From positions 1 through 64,000 of the forward strand of contig SCSX01000063.1 of the NCBI GenBank assembly GCA_004297825.1: DNA of 64,000 bases. Reading direction: 5' to 3'. The stretch is from Spirochaetota bacterium (lineage in GTDB: Bacteria > Spirochaetota > UBA4802 > UBA5368). Below, piece by piece: positions 26,167-35,404 of this stretch; within the stretch, counting starts at the first letter, position 1; every line of letters begins with the position of its first letter. The notes under the pieces are model-generated. The model saw only the letters and a list, made by a program, of their open reading frames with translations, was not told the origin of the DNA and searched no databases. Both the position numbers and the translations under genes were made by a program.

Positions 26167-28659
26167 GTGAAAGCGATCATCATGGCCGGCGGCGAGGGCA
26201 CGCGCCTGCGCCCCCTCACCTGCAACCGCCCCAAGCCCATGATCCCGGTCATCAACAAACCGGTGCTTGAACATATCGTGAACCTTTTACGAAAAAAAGG
26301 CATCATCGACATCGTCATCAGTTGTTTCTACCTTCCGGAAAACATCCAGAACTATTTCGGCGACGGCTCGGAATGGAACGTGAACATTTCCTATTCGGTG
26401 GAGGAATCCCCCATGGGAACCGCGGGGGGAGTGAAGAAGGCCGTCGGCCGCGCGCACGAATCTATGCTCGTGCTCTCCGGCGACGGCGTGGTGGATTTCG
26501 ATATCGATCGCGTAAGGGAATTTCACGAACGGAATAATTCCTCCTTCACCATCGTGCTCACCCACGTGACCGAGCCCACCGAGTACGGCATCGTGATCAC
26601 CGCCCCGGACGGCCGTATCGATAAATTCCTCGAGAAGCCGGCCTGGAGCGAGGTGTTCAGCGATACCGTCAACACGGGGATGTACATCATAGAGCCCGAA
26701 ATCATCAACGAGCATATCCCGGAAGGGACCAGGTTCGATTTCTCCATGGACCTTTTCCCCATCCTCCAGCGCCTGGGGATTCCCATGTACGGCCACGTCG
26801 CGGAAGGCTACTGGTGCGATGTGGGAAACCTGGGAGCGTACAGGGACGTTCACCAGGCGATTCTCGAGGGCCGCGTGGGAATCGACTTCCCCGGGAAAAA
26901 GATCGGGGACAACGTCTGGGTGGGACGAAACGTCGAAATAGCGCCTAACGCGGTGCTGCGCGGCCCCGTCATACTCGGGAATTTCGTGCGCATCAAGCGC
27001 GGCGCGGAGGTGTCGGAATTCTCGGTCGTGGGCGACAACTGCGTGATCGAGGAAAACGCGACGGTACGAAGGAGCATCCTCCTGCACAACACGCTGGTGG
27101 GACCCAAGTGCCACCTGCGCGGCGCGCTCATAGGGAAACGCTGCGTGCTCGGGGAAGGCGTCGCCATCTACGAGGGCGCGGTGGTGAGCGACGACTGCCA
27201 GATCGGCAGCGCCGTACAGATTCCCTCCGGGATCAGGGTTTGGCCCGAAAAGATAATCGAGCAGGGGGCGACGCTCACGGCCGACCTCATCTGGGGGCAG
27301 ACCGAGAAAAAGACGCTCTTCGGCAGCGAAGGGATAAGCGGTTCCTTCAATATCCGGATCACGCCCGAATTCGGCGCGAAGCTCGGTTCCGCCCTTGGGG
27401 CCTTCCTGGGCGGGGCTACGACCGTGGTGATAAGCCGGGACGCCTCGCTGGCCGCGCGCATCATTAAGCGGGCGGTCTCTTCGGGGCTCCTCTCCATGGG
27501 CGTCGAGGTGTACGACCTCGACGTGGAATCGATCCCCATTAACAGGTACTCGACCCGATTCCTGAACGCGGACATGGGGGTATACGTGCATATCGCACCC
27601 ATGACGGGACTCCAGTTCGTCCAGATCAAGCTTTTCAACAAGTTCGGATTCCAGATCCCCATCCAGGACGAGAAAAAGATCGAAAACATATTCTACCGTG
27701 GCGATTATCCGCGCAAGAACGCGTTCGAGGTGGGCAGGCTTATCTATCCCATCCACCATATCGAATCCTATATTGCGAACGCGGAAAACTACGCTGACCG
27801 CGAATCGCTCAGGAACAGCCGCATCAACGTGATCGTGGATTTTTTCAACGGGGCGTCGTCGCTCGTGCTCCCGGACCTCCTTGCGCGATTCGGCTGCACC
27901 CTTACCTCCCTGCGAGGACAGATCAAGGAATTCCAGAGCGAGGACGAGCTGAAAAAAGACGCGCGCAACGCGATCGAATCCGTGGTAAGCATGGCGCGCG
28001 CAAACGGCGAGATCGGGGCCATACTCGGCCCGCACGGCGAGAACATCACCATCGTGGACGAAACGGGCGCCATCCTTTCGAGCGACGACGTCGCGGCCCT
28101 GCTGTGTCTTCTCTACCTCAAGCACAGGAAGGTCCGGGGAATCGGCATCCCGGTGACGGCATCGGCGGTCATCGAGCGCATCAGCGCTTCCCAGGGGGGG
28201 ATCGTCCGTCGAACCAGCACCAAGCTCCGCCAGCCGGAGGGTATCGACGACCTTTTCCTGAATACGAGCGACGAGCGCCTTCCGTACCTCGAGCTCGAAT
28301 TCGATCCCATGATCGCGTTTCTCCTGGTTCTCGAACTCACCGCGCGCGAGAAGAACACCCTTACAGGGCTCAGGGCCTCCCTTCCCCAGGGAAGCATGCG
28401 GTCCGTTTCCCTGCACTGCACCACGGAGGAGAAGGCCTCGATCATGAAAGCGCTTTCAACCGCCGCGCACGGAACCGGCGCCAGCATGGAGCTCACGGAC
28501 GGGGTACGCGTGGTGCGCAAAGAGGCATGGATACTCATCATGCCCGATTCGGCGAATCCCCTCATCCACCTTTACGCGGAGGGCGAGTCACTTGAGGAAC
28601 GCGAGAAGATCATCACGGAATACTCCGGAATCATATCGAACCTTTCGAAATCCCAGTAA
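26167..28659 (+). CDS. Mannose-1-phosphate guanylyltransferase fused to phosphomannomutase-like domain
   Basis: The GTG at 26167 has AGGAG at seven bases and gives 830 residues. Residues 1-~235 are a nucleotidyltransferase: IIMAGGEGTRLRPLT and NRPKPMIPV. Residues ~250-370 are left-handed beta-helix hexapeptide repeats. The rest is phosphohexomutase-like, but the phosphoserine loop (TASHNP in mutases) reads VYVHIAPMTG, without the serine. This ManC/PMM-like fusion is known in cyanobacteria, actinobacteria and others. It likely makes NDP-mannose or another NDP-sugar for envelope glycans; the mutase half is probably regulatory. Confidence 0.88.
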   Translation: MKAIIMAGGEGTRLRPLTCNRPKPMIPVINKPVLEHIVNLLRKKGIIDIVISCFYLPENIQNYFGDGSEWNVNISYSVEESPMGTAGGVKKAVGRAHESMLVLSGDGVVDFDIDRVREFHERNNSSFTIVLTHVTEPTEYGIVITAPDGRIDKFLEKPAWSEVFSDTVNTGMYIIEPEIINEHIPEGTRFDFSMDLFPILQRLGIPMYGHVAEGYWCDVGNLGAYRDVHQAILEGRVGIDFPGKKIGDNVWVGRNVEIAPNAVLRGPVILGNFVRIKRGAEVSEFSVVGDNCVIEENATVRRSILLHNTLVGPKCHLRGALIGKRCVLGEGVAIYEGAVVSDDCQIGSAVQIPSGIRVWPEKIIEQGATLTADLIWGQTEKKTLFGSEGISGSFNIRITPEFGAKLGSALGAFLGGATTVVISRDASLAARIIKRAVSSGLLSMGVEVYDLDVESIPINRYSTRFLNADMGVYVHIAPMTGLQFVQIKLFNKFGFQIPIQDEKKIENIFYRGDYPRKNAFEVGRLIYPIHHIESYIANAENYADRESLRNSRINVIVDFFNGASSLVLPDLLARFGCTLTSLRGQIKEFQSEDELKKDARNAIESVVSMARANGEIGAILGPHGENITIVDETGAILSSDDVAALLCLLYLKHRKVRGIGIPVTASAVIERISASQGGIVRRTSTKLRQPEGIDDLFLNTSDERLPYLELEFDPMIAFLLVLELTAREKNTLTGLRASLPQGSMRSVSLHCTTEEKASIMKALSTAAHGTGASMELTDGVRVVRKEAWILIMPDSANPLIHLYAEGESLEEREKIITEYSGIISNLSKSQ

Positions 28660-28673
28660 CAGAGGACGCTCCC

Positions 28674-29777
28674 ATGCATGACATCGACAGGCAGAGACTT
28701 ATCGGCACTTTCCTGGACCTCGTGAAAATCCCCTCCCCGTCCTGGAAGGAGCGCGCGATCATCGAATATATCACCCGCGTTCTTCGCGATCTTGAGATAC
28801 CTTACGAGCTTTTCCCCTGCGGAGAATCGCACAACCTGCTCGCGCGCATGGGCGCCACCGTTCCCGGGACGCGCGGGATCGCGCTCTCGTGCCACATGGA
28901 CACCGTCGTCCCCTGCGACAGGGTGCAGCCGGTGGTTACGCCCCAGCGCATTTCCTCCGACGGGAGCACGGTCCTGGGATCGGACGACAAGGCCGCGGTC
29001 GCCGCGCTGCTGGAGACCATGCGCGTTCTACAAGAGCGAAAGCTTCCCCACGGCCCCGTCGAATTCCTCTTTTCCTGCGCCGAGGAGCTCGGGCTCTACG
29101 GGATCAAGGGCTTCAATCTTGCACATCTCGATTCGAAATTCGCCTTCGTGCTGGACAGCGGCGGCCGCGTGGGACGGATAATCCTCGAGGCGCCATACCA
29201 GTCCACCATCGAAGTTTTCATCAAGGGAAAGGCCGCCCACGCGGGAATGGAACCCGAAAAAGGCGTGAGCGCGATCAGGGTGCTTTCAGGCATCCTTTCG
29301 TCAATCCCCCACGGGCGCATCGACAAACAAACCACCGCCAACATCGGGCTCATATCCGGGGGCAAGGCCACCAATATCGTCGCCCAGGAGGCCTGGGCGA
29401 AGATCGAGGTAAGATCGATCGACAGGAAAAAACTGGCATCGATCGAATCGAAAATTTACGCGACGGTGAAGGACAAGGCGCGTGCGGCGGGGGCCAAGGC
29501 GCGCCTTGAGCGCCGTCTGGAATACTCGGGGTTCTCGCTCGACAAATCCAGCGCCGTCGTGCGCATGGCGGAAAAAGCGGTGAAAAGCATCGGCTGCAAA
29601 CCAGCGTTCGAGAGCTCCGGCGGCGGGAGCGACACCAACATAATAAACAAGGCCGGGATAAAGGCGGTAAATCTCTCGGTGGGCATGATGAACGTGCACA
29701 CCACGAACGAGTACATCATGATCCGGGACCTCGTCGGCGCCGGGCGCCTGGCCCTTGCGCTTGTTGCCGGGGTTTAG
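28674..29777 (+). CDS. M20 family metallopeptidase (PepT-like)
   Basis: 367 residues of the zinc aminopeptidase/tripeptidase clan MH. Metal and catalytic residues: SCHMDTVVP (His, Asp), LGSDDKAAVAAL (bridging Asp), SCAEELGLYG (catalytic Glu-Glu), VLDSGGRVG (Asp) and the late NVHTTNEYIM (His). The lid domain is inserted between. PepT-type enzymes cut N-terminal residues from peptides. It follows the guanylyltransferase by 14 bp and closes the rightward cluster. Confidence 0.92.
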   Translation: MHDIDRQRLIGTFLDLVKIPSPSWKERAIIEYITRVLRDLEIPYELFPCGESHNLLARMGATVPGTRGIALSCHMDTVVPCDRVQPVVTPQRISSDGSTVLGSDDKAAVAALLETMRVLQERKLPHGPVEFLFSCAEELGLYGIKGFNLAHLDSKFAFVLDSGGRVGRIILEAPYQSTIEVFIKGKAAHAGMEPEKGVSAIRVLSGILSSIPHGRIDKQTTANIGLISGGKATNIVAQEAWAKIEVRSIDRKKLASIESKIYATVKDKARAAGAKARLERRLEYSGFSLDKSSAVVRMAEKAVKSIGCKPAFESSGGGSDTNIINKAGIKAVNLSVGMMNVHTTNEYIMIRDLVGAGRLALALVAGV

Positions 29778-29780
29778 GAA

Positions 29781-30245
29781 CTACGCGATTCGGACCCCCT
29801 GCTTTTTAAGCTGCGCCTGGAGCTTTGCAATGTTCACATATCTTGGCGTCGTCCTGTCCCTGACCGCGAGCGCCGCGGCCACGCCCGCCCCCTGGCCGGT
29901 AGCCGTGCAGCTGACCATCTGGCGCGTCGCGGCATGGGATATCTTGTCCCCCGCGACGCACCGTCCGGCGACCAGGAGGTTGTCCACGCCCTGGGGAAGG
30001 ATAATGCCGTAGGGCAGCTGGAAATACCTGCCGGTCGTCGGGATATACAGCACGTTGTAGCCGTCGATAAACTCGGGGCAGACGGCGATGGAATCCGCGA
30101 AACGGGCCTGGTTTTTAATATCGTGCTCGGTGAGATTATAGGCCCCGATGATTTTTCTCGATTCGCGCGTCCCCAGCGACGTGTGAAAATTCCTGATGCG
30201 GGCGTCCGAAAATCCCGGGGCGTGCTTCTTCAACGATTCCATCAC
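29781..30245 (-). pseudogene. C-terminal remnant of an FAD-dependent oxidoreductase
   Basis: The 154-codon frame reproduces only the last third of the PF12831-type FAD-dependent oxidoreductase: LGTRESRKIIGAYNLTEHD, then LPQGVDNLLVAGRCVAGD and the terminal CTATGQGAGVAAALA that binds FAD. Family members are about 450-550 residues with an N-terminal GxGxxG dinucleotide fold, which is absent; a stop lies in frame about 30 bp before the first start, and the next 60 bp to the neighbouring gene cannot hold the missing part. This is a 5' deletion, not a frameshift. Confidence 0.8.
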
Positions 30246-30309
30246 CAGTATCGCCCGCCGCCTTCCTTTTTATCTGGCCCGACGGAATATTACTACATGG
30301 CCGCCGGGG

Positions 30310-30750
30310 CTAGTTACAACCCAGCTTCACCACGAAATATGCCCCGCAGATCAGGGTGAGCGGCAGGGTCATGAAATAGGTAATCACGTCTTTGCCCCCG
30401 ACGGCGCTCGCGTGAATCACCTTTTTACCGAAAAAGGAGTAATGGAAATGCGCGGGATCCTGCGTGCGCCTGTAGATGCGCCGCGAGACGCGGTATTTCA
30501 CGAACAGCATGAAGAAAAATATGAGACCCGATTCTATGAAAAGGAGCCTGTCGAGGTTGATCTCCTTGAGTTCCCGCGGACTGATGAGTATGAAGACCGA
30601 CAGGAATATTCCCAGGAAGATGTTGGTCACCGAGGTGAATAGGAAACCGCGGAACGATTTTTCGTCCTTTTTTGATATGTACGAACTCAGGAAATAGATA
30701 TGTACGGCGAAAGAAATTTCCAGAATGATAATAAAAACGAGAACGATCAT
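30310..30750 (-). CDS. Membrane protein of unknown function
   Basis: 146 residues with about four hydrophobic helices (near 2-22, 38-58, 70-88, 120-141) and a cytoplasmic basic loop VSRRIYRRTQDP. No catalytic motif or recognised family. AT content is a little higher than in neighbours. It sits directly upstream of the oxidoreductase remnant, at the probable deletion junction. Confidence 0.65.
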   Translation of the reverse strand: MIVLVFIIILEISFAVHIYFLSSYISKKDEKSFRGFLFTSVTNIFLGIFLSVFILISPRELKEINLDRLLFIESGLIFFFMLFVKYRVSRRIYRRTQDPAHFHYSFFGKKVIHASAVGGKDVITYFMTLPLTLICGAYFVVKLGCN

Positions 30751-30783
30751 GGCGAACGATACTTTCTATTGCTCTATATTGTC

Positions 30784-30812
30784 TTGACAGCCGGGGAAAT
30801 GATAGTTAATCT
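30784..30812 (+). promoter_or_regulatory. Sigma-70-type promoter of the acyl-CoA-synthetase-like gene
   Basis: Perfect TTGACA (30784-30789), 17-base spacer, TAATCT (30807-30812). Predicted transcription starts about 35 bases before the ATG at 30853, which supports that ATG as the true start. Confidence 0.65.
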
Positions 30813-30852
30813 CCCGCATAAGTCAAGTAAAAGGAACGCGCGACGTTAAGTA

Positions 30853-32312
30853 ATGGCAAGGGGGGCCCGGCCCCGATATACGAACTGCTCATTCGGAACG
30901 GGGAGGAGCGGCCCGATGGCGTGTTTTTCATCCACGGGGAAAGTCCCGTGCGCTACCGGCAGGCGTTGGAAACCGTCAGGCGGACTGCCGGGAACCTGCG
31001 CGGGCGCGGACTCCTCGCCGGCGATCGTCTCCTCCTGCAGCTCGGAAACTCGCCTGAATTCGTATACCTTTATTTCGCCGCGCTCCAGCTTGGCGCGATT
31101 CCCATGCTCGTCAATCCCGCGGCGAGGCGGTTCGAGCTCGAATATTATTGTGAAAAAGCCCGGCCCAGGCTGGCGGTGACCACCAGGGCCCTCGAAGGGC
31201 AATTCCGGGCGGGCGGGATTCCCTTCATGGCCCCCGGCGCGATCATCACGATAGACGGCCCCTCCCCCGGCGGATTTCTCGGAGAAGTCGCCGGGACTCA
31301 TCCCCTGGAAGATTATGAATGTTCCGCGCCGGGACAGGCCGCGGCGCTCATCTTTACCTCTGCCAGCGACGGCAATGCGAAGGGGGCACTTCTCACCCAT
31401 GGAGGAATACGTGTCGCCGCCGAAACGGCTCACCGGATGCTCGTGGATGAACACGACGTATTTATCTCCATGCTCCCCTTTTTCCACTCTTTCGGGCTTA
31501 CCTCATCCCTGATACTTCCGCTGTACAGCGGTGTTCCTTTTATGCTCATCGAGCGTTTTTCTCCGCGCACCCTCGTCGGTCTTTTGTCGAAGGCTACCAT
31601 CGCGTGCGGGGTTCCCGGGATGTACGAAATCCTGGCGAAGGCGCTGCCGGCCGGCACGCGCTACCCGGGAATGAAGGCCTGGATATCCGGCGGGGAGGCT
31701 CTCTCATCCGGCCTGCAGGCCTCCCTCCTGGAACATCATCTCATCGACCTGCGCCAGGGTTACGGCCTCACCGAGGCGTCTCCCATAGTCGCCTGGAACG
31801 ATCTCGATAACCCCAGTACGCCCGGTTCGGTGGGCCGCGCGATGCCCTATAACGAGGTGCGAATCCTTCCCCCCGATCGGCGCTCCCCCGAAGGTACCCC
31901 GGGCGAGATTCTTGTGCGGGGCGCCAATGTGATAGGGGAATATTTCGAAGATTCACGGGCCACTCGGGAAGCGATATCGGACGGCTGGCTCCATACCGGG
32001 GACCTTGGTTTTTTTGATGCAAAGGCGAATCTCGTGATTGCGGGCCGAAAAAAAGACATGGTGATTCGTCGGGGGCTCAATGTGTATCCTCGGGAGGTAG
32101 CCAGGATCCTTTCCCGCAATCCGGAGATTCAAAACGTCCAGGTTTCCGGACACATCACCCACTTGCCTGATCATCGATTCGCGGAAAGTCTGACGGCCGA
32201 GATATTCGTAAAAACGGATTCCGCGCTTACGGCTGAATCGGTGCTCGAATGGGCCAGAGAAAATCTTTCCGCCTACAAGATTCCGGAAGAAATTACGATT
32301 CGACGCGCATAA
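30853..32312 (+). CDS. AMP-binding acyl-CoA synthetase-like protein, apparent frameshift near start
   Basis: An adenylate-forming enzyme. Motifs: LIFTSASDGNAKGALLTHGG (P-loop-like AMP-binding signature, TSGTTGxPKG relative, degenerate), GYGLTEASPI, WLHTGDLGFFD and IAGRKKDMVIRRGLNVYP. First in-frame initiator is GTG 30921, but family-like sequence (IYELLIRNGEERPDG) lies before it in an open frame without any start codon. The ATG at 30853 joins that frame if one G is added to the six-G run at 30860-30865. Adding the base gives about 486 residues. Substrate unknown, probably a fatty acid; a hotdog thioesterase-like gene lies 4 kb away. Confidence 0.85.
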
Positions 32313-32792
32313 AGAAGCGATGGCATCCGCCGATTCGCACGAATCATCAAACCCGCGCCGATATACCTGAATTGATCCGGCTAATTTTGTTTTTCAGGGC
32401 ATTGGAATATGGCAAGATGAAGAAAACGGGGTGCCCCTATAAAAAAAGAGAGGTATTCATGATGAATACCTCGCGCAAATTTAGCGGAATATTTGGAAGG
32501 AAATTAAAGTGTACCAGGATGATCCCAGCTCACACTTTATATTAAGCACGTTTAGTGCCAAAACCTCAGTGTTTTCTAAAAAAATATCGATTGGGGGACA
32601 ATCGCCCGACATATCGCCAATTTTCAAGATGGAAATCACCGATTATCGTTCTTCCCCGGCTGACTTCCAGAGATAGTATAGTAAGTTTTGGCCAAGGCGG
32701 CGACGATTTTTAAAAATTTTGAAGAATTAATCAAACAAGCGTCCTGACAACAGGACGCTTGTGTTGAAATCCGGACTCTTTTCTAAACCAGT
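32313..32792. other. Gene-free interval with one strong hairpin
   Basis: About 480 bp with no credible gene; the short frame at its left edge is a shadow of the preceding gene. The only structure is a perfect 12-bp stem (32735-32746 with 32751-32762) with an ACAA loop. It lies downstream of the FecR gene on the minus strand and is followed there by T-rich sequence, so it is probably its terminator. Confidence 0.55.
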
Positions 32793-33872
32793 CTATTCCT
32801 GCCCTGTCTCCGGATCGAGCGATTTCGGGACACCGTTCGAATATACGAGCACCTTGTTGTCCTTCATTTCGATCTTGCCATCGTTTACGATATTCTTTCT
32901 CCACAGCACGGGGCCTTCAACCGAGGCGCAGTAAATGTAATCCCCCGAGGCGATGTAAAGCTTATTATCCTGTTTGAGCGGCTGGTTTACCACCTTGCCT
33001 TCCCATATAACCTTGCCGTTCTTTATGAAGTATATCTCGTATCTCGTCACGAGCAGCCGACCGTCGGGTTTTGGTTTTTCCTTCTCGAGTTTGACTACCT
33101 GCGCGATCTGCTTGATGATTTCCTTGGGCTTTACGGCCATCGCGGCAACCTCGGCATTCTCGCGGAAGTCCTCTGCCTTGAACACGGTCACGTCCTTTTT
33201 CGTTAAAACGACGTCGTTCTTCATCTCCTGGGCGATCTTGACTACCGCGATCTCGATGTTCTTGGCGTCTTCCCTCTTGAGTATCTGCTCCACCTTTTTC
33301 TCGGCGTCATTCACTTCCTTCTGGGTGACGACGACCTTTTCCTTCTCCTCGATGGCGGGTGCGCTTTCAAGCAGCTTGGCGGTCTGCGACTCGAGCTGCG
33401 GAACGCGCTTGATCACCTGGATCTTGCCGTCGAAAACCTTGAACAGCGAATTCTTCTTTTCGTCGGCCTCGACCGAAAACTTCGTCCCGCGCACGCCCGC
33501 GACCGCGGTGGGGGTTTTCACCATGAAGCTCTCATCCTTCATGAGCTTCTTGGGCTTGCAGAGCATCTTGCCCACATCCAGCCCCAGGGTTGTGGTTTCC
33601 ATTTCTCCCTCGCGCAGTATCTGCGCAAAAACGAGGTTTGAGTTCTCCTTGACCCTTATGATCGAATTGCCTATCTTCACGTCGCAGCTCGATTGCCCGG
33701 CCGTTACGATGCGATCGTTCTCCTTGATGAGCTCGCCCATCTCGACCGGCTTGTCGTTTTTCTTAACATCGCCGATCATGAAGCTGATCATCGCATATTC
33801 GTCTTCGACCTTGCCGCAACTTGCCCAGACGCCGACCAGCAGGCATATGGCAACCGCGAGTAACTTTTTCAT
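32793..33872 (-). CDS. FecR-domain lipoprotein
   Basis: 359 residues from the ATG at 33872, with GGGGGA upstream. Signal peptide with lipobox VGVWASC (Cys about residue 19). Residues ~30-150 match the FecR domain: NDRIVTAGQSSCDVKIG, then TPTAVAGVRGTKFSVEADE, the signature VRGT-F. After it comes a charged, coiled-coil-like middle (about 165-250) and a beta-rich end. In Leptospira-like bacteria such proteins are surface or periplasmic rather than TonB-linked sigma regulators; no sigma factor or receptor gene is near. Confidence 0.88.
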   Translation of the reverse strand: MKKLLAVAICLLVGVWASCGKVEDEYAMISFMIGDVKKNDKPVEMGELIKENDRIVTAGQSSCDVKIGNSIIRVKENSNLVFAQILREGEMETTTLGLDVGKMLCKPKKLMKDESFMVKTPTAVAGVRGTKFSVEADEKKNSLFKVFDGKIQVIKRVPQLESQTAKLLESAPAIEEKEKVVVTQKEVNDAEKKVEQILKREDAKNIEIAVVKIAQEMKNDVVLTKKDVTVFKAEDFRENAEVAAMAVKPKEIIKQIAQVVKLEKEKPKPDGRLLVTRYEIYFIKNGKVIWEGKVVNQPLKQDNKLYIASGDYIYCASVEGPVLWRKNIVNDGKIEMKDNKVLVYSNGVPKSLDPETGQE

Positions 33873-33928
33873 GACATTCCCCCTTCCCTGGTGAGTTGAA
33901 TCCTTTTCATTCACTCTTGAACGTACCA

Positions 33929-33958
33929 ATAGTACACTGACCCATGGTAAAAATGCAA
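33929..33958 (-). promoter_or_regulatory. Probable promoter of the FecR lipoprotein gene
   Basis: On the minus strand TTGCAT (33958-33953) and TACTAT (33934-33929) are 18 bases apart, with the start codon about 57 bases downstream. Confidence 0.5.
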
Positions 33959-34101
33959 ATTAATAGCCGGCTCCCCTCCAATTTTTAACCTGTCATCCAA
34001 TGCGTATTGTCCCCGGGCCCACCTGCCCGGCGGGTTCTAAATGCCATTTCACCCTAAAATAGCTTGCATGACGCCGATACACATGTTGTTGTCATACCCA
34101 T

Positions 34102-35397
34102 ATGAACACGCAATTGAACGACCCGGAAATTGTACGTGGAACGCTTCTTGCCGCGATTATCGGGGACGCGCTCGGCACGCCGTTCGAAGGCCTGGGCAAG
34201 GCCCACCTGCACGCGGTATTCAGGGACCTCGATGGTTACACCGACCCGGAACCGGCCCTGAAGGGACATCTCGACCGCTGGCGCAAGCCCGGGCTCTACT
34301 CCTCCATTTCCCAGCTCATGCTCCTGTACGCGGGGGCCCTTACGGCCCGCAGGAGGGATCCCGTTTCCGCTTTTTCCGGACTCGTGCGCGCGGCACCCGC
34401 GGTGGAGGGAGGCATGTTCGGTCCCTTCAGGCACGCGGGCGCGGCCGAACGGGGAATGCTCGAACGCCTCATGTCCGCGGATACGGGGCACCGCATGCTC
34501 GACTCCCTTCCCTGCGCGCGTCCCGTTGCGGGGATCGTCCCCCTGGGTCTCTTTGCCGGGGAGGACGAACCCGTTCCCACCCTCGCACGCGCGGCCGCAC
34601 TCTGGTCCCGCGAGCGATTCACCGCATCCGGCGCGATCATAGGCGCGTCGATTCTCCGCCGGGCTGTCCGGGACCGCGGGGAAGCGGGGGGCGGACTGCT
34701 CAAGGCGGCGGTCCTCGAAACCGGGATGGTTATTGCCGACCTTGATGAAAATTCTCCCGGGCTTTTCTCGCTCGGATTCAATCCGGATTCGCTCCTGGAC
34801 GCGGCCCGCCTCTTCGAGGCGGCGCTTCGCGCTGCTTCCGCCGCGCGCGATATCGCCGCGGCGGAGACTGCGATAATCCGTATCGTAAACACGATCCTCA
34901 AGACACCGGTAACCCGCGCCACGGTGAATCACCCGCTGTGCGTCCTCCCCTTCGCCCTCGCCTATGCACGGTTTTTTTCGGACGCCCCCGTTACCGGCCT
35001 TCTTCACGCGGTCATGGAGGGCGGCTCGTGCGCGTCGCTGGCCGCCCTGGCCGCGGCGTACCTCGCGGCCGCACATGGGACCGGGTGGATACCGGAAGGA
35101 ATTTTCGAGGGAATCATCAACAAGTCCCGGATCACCGCGCTCTGCGAGTCTCTCGCGCGCGGGCGTGTCGGCGAAACCGAACTTTCCGAATTCATCGCGG
35201 CCGAGGCGGGGCTTACGCGCAAGGAACTCCAGGAGCTTGGCGGCAGGACAAGGCATTTCTCCCCGAAAACGAAGAAACAGCTGACTCGCACACAGGCCGA
35301 GGAAAGGATCGCCCGGATTACCGTCGAGAGCTGGACAAAGGCCGACCGCGCGAAGTGGAAGAAAGACAAGAAGAATTACGACAAGCACCAGGAATGA
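34102..35397 (+). CDS. ADP-ribosylglycohydrolase-fold protein with lost metal ligands
   Basis: 431 residues. The start GTLLAAIIGDALGTPFEGL is the classical ARH/DraG opening. The family then needs a TDDT-type motif and late GxDxDT aspartates to bind two Mg ions. At the first place this protein has GLYSSISQLMLLYAG, and at the second EGGSCASLAALAAAY; the aspartates are gone. It is therefore unlikely to cleave ADP-ribose and more likely binds a ligand or protein. The C-terminal 70 residues are highly basic (KKDKKNYDKHQE), an unusual extension. Stands alone. Confidence 0.82.
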   Translation: MNTQLNDPEIVRGTLLAAIIGDALGTPFEGLGKAHLHAVFRDLDGYTDPEPALKGHLDRWRKPGLYSSISQLMLLYAGALTARRRDPVSAFSGLVRAAPAVEGGMFGPFRHAGAAERGMLERLMSADTGHRMLDSLPCARPVAGIVPLGLFAGEDEPVPTLARAAALWSRERFTASGAIIGASILRRAVRDRGEAGGGLLKAAVLETGMVIADLDENSPGLFSLGFNPDSLLDAARLFEAALRAASAARDIAAAETAIIRIVNTILKTPVTRATVNHPLCVLPFALAYARFFSDAPVTGLLHAVMEGGSCASLAALAAAYLAAAHGTGWIPEGIFEGIINKSRITALCESLARGRVGETELSEFIAAEAGLTRKELQELGGRTRHFSPKTKKQLTRTQAEERIARITVESWTKADRAKWKKDKKNYDKHQE

Positions 35398-35404
35398 GGG
35401 GTGG

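Noticed and set aside
26287-28416. 709-codon open frame on the minus strand inside the guanylyltransferase gene
   Set aside because: Composition shadow in a GC-rich gene; no ribosome site, and the plus-strand frame has clear family motifs.
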